Of a DNA stretch of 18,558 nt, positions 14,991-18,558 are shown piece after piece (within the stretch, counting starts at the first letter, position 1; every line of letters starts with the position of its first letter). The position numbers were made by a program, and so were the translations under genes. The DNA is from Deltaproteobacteria bacterium (GTDB lineage: Bacteria; Desulfobacterota; GWC2-55-46; S146-70). The stretch lies in contig WGFD01000196.1 in the NCBI GenBank assembly GCA_015492395.1, forward strand, positions 1 to 18,558, given 5' to 3'. The notes under the pieces are model-generated. The model worked only from the letters and a program-made list of their open reading frames with translations, ran no database searches and was not told where the DNA came from.

Positions 14991-15901
14991 ATGAGCCGAA
15001 ATTCCGATACATGAAAGACCTGCCATCCGCCAGGCTGCTGGGATCCGGGACCGCAATGTGCGCAGGCTGCGGCGGACTGCAGGCACTCCATGGAATATAC
15101 GACATCCTTGGGGAAAAGACCGTCTTCATCAATGCCGCCGGGTGCATGACGCTGCTCTCCGTATATCCCTTTACACCATTCCGCGGCTCTTGGTTATACA
15201 CCTCCATGGCCTCTGCACCCGCCGGCGCTCAGGGGGTGCGTGACGGACTCGACATCCTACTGGAAAAGAAGCGCATCAGCACGGAGGAAGACCTTGAGGT
15301 AGTGGTCCTGACCGGAGACGGCGCGGCCTACGGGATGGGCCTCTCCTCCACTTCCGGCGCCATAGAACGTGACCTTGACTTCCTGTACATATGTTATGAC
15401 AACGAGGGATACGGCAATACAGGCCAGCAGTTCTCCGGAGCAACGCCGCATGGAGCCAGGACAGCCACCAGCAAGGGCCCACGGGGCTTTACCGGATTCA
15501 AAAAGGATCTCTTCTCTATCTGGGCGGCACACAGGCCGGCCTATGTGGCTACCATAGCCGGAGCGGAACCGCTCGACCTGGCAAATAAGATAGAAAAGGC
15601 TAGGAACCTCAAGGGGCCCAGGCTACTCATCGCCATCGCGCCATGCCCGACCGGCTGGGATTACAGGCCGGAGGACTCCGTAGATATCGGCAAGCTGGCT
15701 GTCAGGACAGGAATATGGCCTCTCAAAGAATACATAGACGGAAAGGTAGTTCACACCAAGATACCGCACCCAAGACTGCCTGTGGAAGAGTACCTTAAGA
15801 GACAGGGGCGCTTTGCACACCTCTTCACTCCCGCGCCGGATACGGCGCTCATTGCGGAGATACAGGCCAGGGTTGACGGATATTGGAAGGGGGTGGTTTG
15901 A
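14987..15901 (+). CDS. 2-oxoacid:ferredoxin oxidoreductase, beta subunit
   Basis: This 304-residue subunit binds thiamine diphosphate and the proximal 4Fe-4S cluster. Cys25-x2-Cys28 (CAGCGG), Cys53 (AAGCM) and Cys220 (APCPTGW) are the four expected cluster ligands. GDG at 110-112 with Asn139 (DNEGYGNTGQQ) is the thiamine-diphosphate and magnesium motif. All key residues are present, so the subunit should be active. It starts at ATG 14987, overlapping the alpha stop, and ends 13 bases before the start of the acyl-CoA synthetase. The sequence is pyruvate-oxidoreductase-like in general form, so a pyruvate substrate is not excluded. Confidence 0.93.
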   Translation: MNEPKFRYMKDLPSARLLGSGTAMCAGCGGLQALHGIYDILGEKTVFINAAGCMTLLSVYPFTPFRGSWLYTSMASAPAGAQGVRDGLDILLEKKRISTEEDLEVVVLTGDGAAYGMGLSSTSGAIERDLDFLYICYDNEGYGNTGQQFSGATPHGARTATSKGPRGFTGFKKDLFSIWAAHRPAYVATIAGAEPLDLANKIEKARNLKGPRLLIAIAPCPTGWDYRPEDSVDIGKLAVRTGIWPLKEYIDGKVVHTKIPHPRLPVEEYLKRQGRFAHLFTPAPDTALIAEIQARVDGYWKGVV

Positions 15902-15914
15902 GGTTACGACTGCC

Positions 15915-17609
15915 GTGAAGAGCTACTTTCACACCGGTGGCGCGGTCCCGCTTATGGGGCAAACCATCCCGGACTACTTCGCACACATCGCCGGGAAGTT
16001 TCCGGAACGAGAGGCCGTAGTATCTCTGCATCAGGAAAGACGCTTGACTTACAGAGGATTGGCGAACGGTATCGATATGCTGGGTCGAGGGCTTGTCGCC
16101 ATGGGCTTTGGCAGAGGCGACAGGATCGGGGTCTGGTCGACAAACAATATAGAGTGGCTCCTCCTCCAGATGGCGACGGCAAGGATAGGAGCGATACTGG
16201 TAAACATAAATCCGGCTTACAGAGTGGATGAACTCGCCTACTCCCTCAAGTGCTCGGAGGTGCAGTGTCTCTTCACCATCCCCTCGTTCCGCAGCAGTGA
16301 TTATGTCTCTATGCTCAACGGACTGATACCCGAACTCAGAAAGGCGCAGTCGCCGGACCTCAGGAACGGCAACTTCCCAAGTCTGCGGCGGGTGGTAATC
16401 TACGACCCTTCAGACCCTTCAAGGACAGAACAACCCTCTCCCGGCTTCACCACCTGGTCCGACATCACTTCGGCGGCACGGGACGTATCAAAAGGCGATC
16501 TGGACAAGATTACCGCCTCCCTCGACATGGACGACCCCATAAACATCCAGTATACCTCAGGCACGACGGGCTTTCCAAAGGCCGTACTCTTATCCCACCA
16601 CAATATCCTGAACAACGCATACTTCGCTGCATTGGCCATGCGCTTTACTAAAGACGACCGCCTCTGCGTGCCCGTCCCCTTCTACCATTGCTTCGGCATG
16701 GTGTTGGCAAATCTCCTCTGCCTCTCGGTCGGGGCTTGCATCATCCTTCCCAGCGAGTACTTCGACCCTCTTCAGGTACTCAAGGCTATAGAGAGGGAAA
16801 GATGCACGGCCATCCACGGGGTTCCCACCATGTTTATAGCCGAGCTTGAACACCCATGCTTTGGTGAAACCGACCTCTCAAGCCTGCGTACCGGCATCAT
16901 GGCCGGCGCACCGTGCCCGCCCGCTCTGATGGAGAGAGTAATGAACGAGATGAATTGTACCGAGATCCTGATAGGCTATGGTGAAACAGAGGCATCTCCA
17001 TTGACCCACCTTACATCCGCATGTGACAGTATGGAGAGGCGCGTCGAGACCGTCGGCAGGAACCTTCCCCATCAGGAGGTTAAGGTGGTCGACACATCTA
17101 CAGGCCGGACGTTGCCGGTCGGCCAAACAGGAGAGATATGTTTCAGGGGATATCACGTCATGAAGGGCTACTACGGCGACCGGGAATCAACCAGCGGGAC
17201 TATAGATGAGAACGGTTGGCTTCACTCCGGCGACCTTGGCGCAATGGATGGTGATGGATACCTTAAGATCACCGGCCGACTTAAAGAGCTGATCATACGC
17301 GGCGGTGAAAATATCTATCCCAGAGAGATAGAAGATCTGATATTTACTCATCCCAAAGTGGCCGAGGTGGCGGTTTTTGGAATCCCGGATGAATTCTACG
17401 GAGAGGAGGTCATGGCCTGGATCCAGCTCCATGCAGGAGAAACCGCCACAGTAGAGGAGATAAGGGACTTCTGCAAGGCCAGACTTGCCCACTTCAAGGT
17501 CCCGAAGCATATATGGTTCGTTGATAAGTTTCCTATGACCGTCACCGGCAAACTCCAGAAGTTCCGTATGCGTGAGTTGGCAGTCGAAAAGATGAAGATA
17601 GAAGGGTAA
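15915..17609 (+). CDS. AMP-forming acyl-CoA synthetase
   Basis: This 564-residue ligase activates a carboxylic acid to its acyl-CoA using ATP through an acyl-adenylate. The phosphate loop YTSGTTGFPKAVLLSHHN is near residues 212-229. FYHCFGM, GVPTMFIAELEHP and GYGETEASP follow, then the adenylation hinge block WLHSGDLGAMDGDGYLKITG and RLKELIIRGGENIYP. The catalytic-type lysine is in TGKLQKF near 545. I start it at GTG 15915, with TGAGGTT upstream, because the protein then begins like the family; the frame is open further upstream to 15813, but that part lies inside the beta-subunit gene. Its place right after the oxoacid oxidoreductase suggests the acid is the matching carboxylate, such as isovalerate or isobutyrate. 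Overall similarity is to FadD-like medium/long-chain enzymes, so a wider acid range is possible. Confidence 0.9.
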   Translation: MKSYFHTGGAVPLMGQTIPDYFAHIAGKFPEREAVVSLHQERRLTYRGLANGIDMLGRGLVAMGFGRGDRIGVWSTNNIEWLLLQMATARIGAILVNINPAYRVDELAYSLKCSEVQCLFTIPSFRSSDYVSMLNGLIPELRKAQSPDLRNGNFPSLRRVVIYDPSDPSRTEQPSPGFTTWSDITSAARDVSKGDLDKITASLDMDDPINIQYTSGTTGFPKAVLLSHHNILNNAYFAALAMRFTKDDRLCVPVPFYHCFGMVLANLLCLSVGACIILPSEYFDPLQVLKAIERERCTAIHGVPTMFIAELEHPCFGETDLSSLRTGIMAGAPCPPALMERVMNEMNCTEILIGYGETEASPLTHLTSACDSMERRVETVGRNLPHQEVKVVDTSTGRTLPVGQTGEICFRGYHVMKGYYGDRESTSGTIDENGWLHSGDLGAMDGDGYLKITGRLKELIIRGGENIYPREIEDLIFTHPKVAEVAVFGIPDEFYGEEVMAWIQLHAGETATVEEIRDFCKARLAHFKVPKHIWFVDKFPMTVTGKLQKFRMRELAVEKMKIEG

Positions 17610-17635
17610 TCATACCCCTACCGAGGACATCAACT

Positions 17636-18268
17636 ATGGAAGAGTGGACGGAACATGCGAAGTTCATAGCAGCGCTGCTGGCCATAGTGAATCCAATCGG
17701 GGCCATCCCCATATTTCTGAACCTTACAGCGGATCAATCAACAACGGAACGCCGCCGGACGGGGACCATGGCGGCCGTTTCCACTGGGATGGTGCTGGGA
17801 GTAACATTAGTCATAGGGGAAGCACTCCTCGGCTTTTTCGGGATCTCCATAGCCTCATTCCGCGTGGGCGGCGGCATACTCATCTTGCTGATGTCGATTT
17901 CCATGATGCAGGCCAGCGTAAGTCCGGTCAAGCAGACCGAGGAGGAGGCCAGGGATATAGCCGAAAGGGATACCGTAGCGGTAGTCCCGCTGGCCATCCC
18001 CATCCTGGCAGGGCCTGGGGCCATGAGTACGGTCATCCTGTATGCCCAACGCCTGCCGTCCTTGAAGCATTACCTGATCCTCTCCGCCGAGATCGCGATT
18101 GTGACCATATCTATCTGGATCTCCTTCCGCGCCGCCTACTTCATAGCCTCTCTCCTGGGCAAGACCGGAATCAATATAATAACGAGGATAATGGGCCTGA
18201 TAATGGCGGCCATAGGTGTGGAGTTCATCGCCAGCGGCTTGAAGCTTTTATTTCCTATACTGTCCTGA
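17636..18268 (+). CDS. MarC family integral membrane protein
   Basis: This 210-residue protein has about six hydrophobic segments and the MarC (UPF0056) signatures AIVNPIGAIPIFLNLT (16-31), FRVGGGILILLMSISMM and AVVPLAIPILAGPGAMSTVI. It sits in the inner membrane. The family was once linked to multiple antibiotic resistance, but that was not upheld and its transport role is unknown. GAGG lies about eight bases before ATG 17636, and only 26 bases separate it from the acyl-CoA synthetase, so it is probably co-transcribed; export of a fermentation product is possible but unproven. A 211-residue open frame at 17644-18279 in another phase is a shadow of this gene. Confidence 0.92.
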   Translation: MEEWTEHAKFIAALLAIVNPIGAIPIFLNLTADQSTTERRRTGTMAAVSTGMVLGVTLVIGEALLGFFGISIASFRVGGGILILLMSISMMQASVSPVKQTEEEARDIAERDTVAVVPLAIPILAGPGAMSTVILYAQRLPSLKHYLILSAEIAIVTISIWISFRAAYFIASLLGKTGINIITRIMGLIMAAIGVEFIASGLKLLFPILS

Positions 18269-18401
18269 CCTCTGTCTAAGACGACAGGATGATGCCGGCC
18301 GGTATCAGGATACGCCGTCTGACGGTACAGAACCATCACAAACAAATCACCTGCTCCGCCCTGCCTACATTCAACCTTGCAGGCAGTCTTTTCCCGAAAA
18401 C

Positions 18402-18558
18402 AATTCTTTCTTTTACGAGATATGCACCAACCGGTGCAGGGGTATGTGCTGCGATCCATGGTGGGGGATCGTAACCTACACGGTCGTAAAAGAAGGCGGC
18501 TTATCCGGTCTGAGCACATTCAAAAGGGAGGTAAAAAGAGGTGTAGCTGAAAGGGAGC
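18402..18558 (+). CDS. Partial cysteine-rich protein, unidentified, runs off the window
   Basis: The frame open from 18243 to the end turns clearly protein-like from about 18402. It reads FFYEI, then the motif CTNRCRGMCCDPWWG at 18423-18467, followed by IVTYTVVKEGGLSGL and a charged region (FKREVKRGVAERE). Four cysteines (Cys-x3-Cys-x3-Cys-Cys) suggest metal binding, loosely like YkgJ-type cysteine clusters, but I cannot name the family. Codons (AGG, GTA, GAG) agree with the surrounding genes. No ATG, GTG or TTG precedes the first cysteine in this frame; CTG 18351 is a possible non-standard start but lacks a ribosome binding site, and ATG 18444 would lose half the motif. An upstream frameshift is another explanation. 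The listed start is where the coding signal begins, not a proven start codon. Confidence 0.5.

Noticed and set aside
14490..15086. 198-residue open frame on the minus strand
   Set aside because: It is antisense to the alpha and beta oxidoreductase genes, both of which have complete conserved motifs; low stop-codon density from GC-rich third positions explains it.
15813..15914. Longer N-terminus for the acyl-CoA synthetase
   Set aside because: It would run through the end of the beta-subunit gene and adds Arg-rich residues absent from the family; GTG 15915 gives the expected start.
17644..18279. 211-residue open frame on the plus strand
   Set aside because: It lies in another phase of the MarC gene; its translation is rich in Arg, His, Gly and Asp with no domain, while the MarC frame has clear family motifs and membrane segments.
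18408..18494. 11-base inverted repeat TTCTTTTACGA / TCGTAAAAGAA enclosing two smaller stems, resembling a three-way-junction RNA
   Set aside because: The whole span reads as conserved-looking protein sequence in one frame; an inverted repeat of this length at this spacing is expected about once by chance in a window of this size, and no known riboswitch consensus fits.

Overview
This window looks like chromosomal DNA from an anaerobic or microaerophilic Gram-negative bacterium. It carries a class II (B12-dependent) ribonucleotide reductase, a four-domain 2-oxoacid:ferredoxin oxidoreductase, a lipoprotein with a lipobox, and many AGG/AGA, ATA and GAG codons. Nitrospirota- or Desulfobacterota-like lineages would fit. 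That placement is inference; there is no rRNA or other marker here to prove it.

Layout. (1) Positions 25-2283, plus strand: a nitroreductase followed 12 bases later by an adenosylcobalamin-dependent ribonucleotide reductase, which appears to start at a CTG codon. (2) Positions 2284-2801: a 518-base gap between convergent genes, holding a short GGCAGACAGG-type repeat. (3) Positions 2802-6202, minus strand: a two-gene signalling unit, a FIST-domain sensor overlapping a GAF-PAS-GGDEF-EAL cyclic-di-GMP enzyme, with codon use unlike its neighbours. (4) A small lipoprotein on the minus strand with a good terminator, then a DUF1848 protein with a radical-SAM-like cysteine motif on the plus strand. 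(5) Positions 7845-8960: a mostly non-coding stretch with a promoter-like box, a palindrome and the frameshifted remnant of a small gene, then a SprA-related putative metalloprotease. (6) Positions 9122-11276: a promoter, two overlapping genes that are the two halves of the cyanobacterial arginine-catabolising fusion enzyme ArgZ/AgrE in reversed order, and a terminator. (7) Positions 11327-12538: a promoter with an operator-like palindrome and a leucine-dehydrogenase-type enzyme. (8) Positions 12820-18268: a tight operon encoding the gamma-delta, alpha and beta subunits of a 2-oxoacid:ferredoxin oxidoreductase, an AMP-forming acyl-CoA synthetase and a MarC-family membrane protein. (9) The last ~150 bases enter an unidentified cysteine-rich protein with no visible normal start codon.

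How the genes may work together. Regions 6-8 read as an amino-acid module. Arginine would be converted to ornithine and then proline by the split ArgZ/AgrE pair. A branched-chain amino acid would exchange with its 2-oxoacid through the dehydrogenase, and the 2-oxoacid with its acyl-CoA through the ferredoxin oxidoreductase. The acyl-CoA synthetase links the acyl-CoA to the free acid. The second part could run oxidatively (amino-acid fermentation) or reductively (making leucine or valine from branched-chain acids); the sequence does not decide. The FIST/GGDEF-EAL pair resembles NosP-type sensor and cyclic-di-GMP enzyme pairs.
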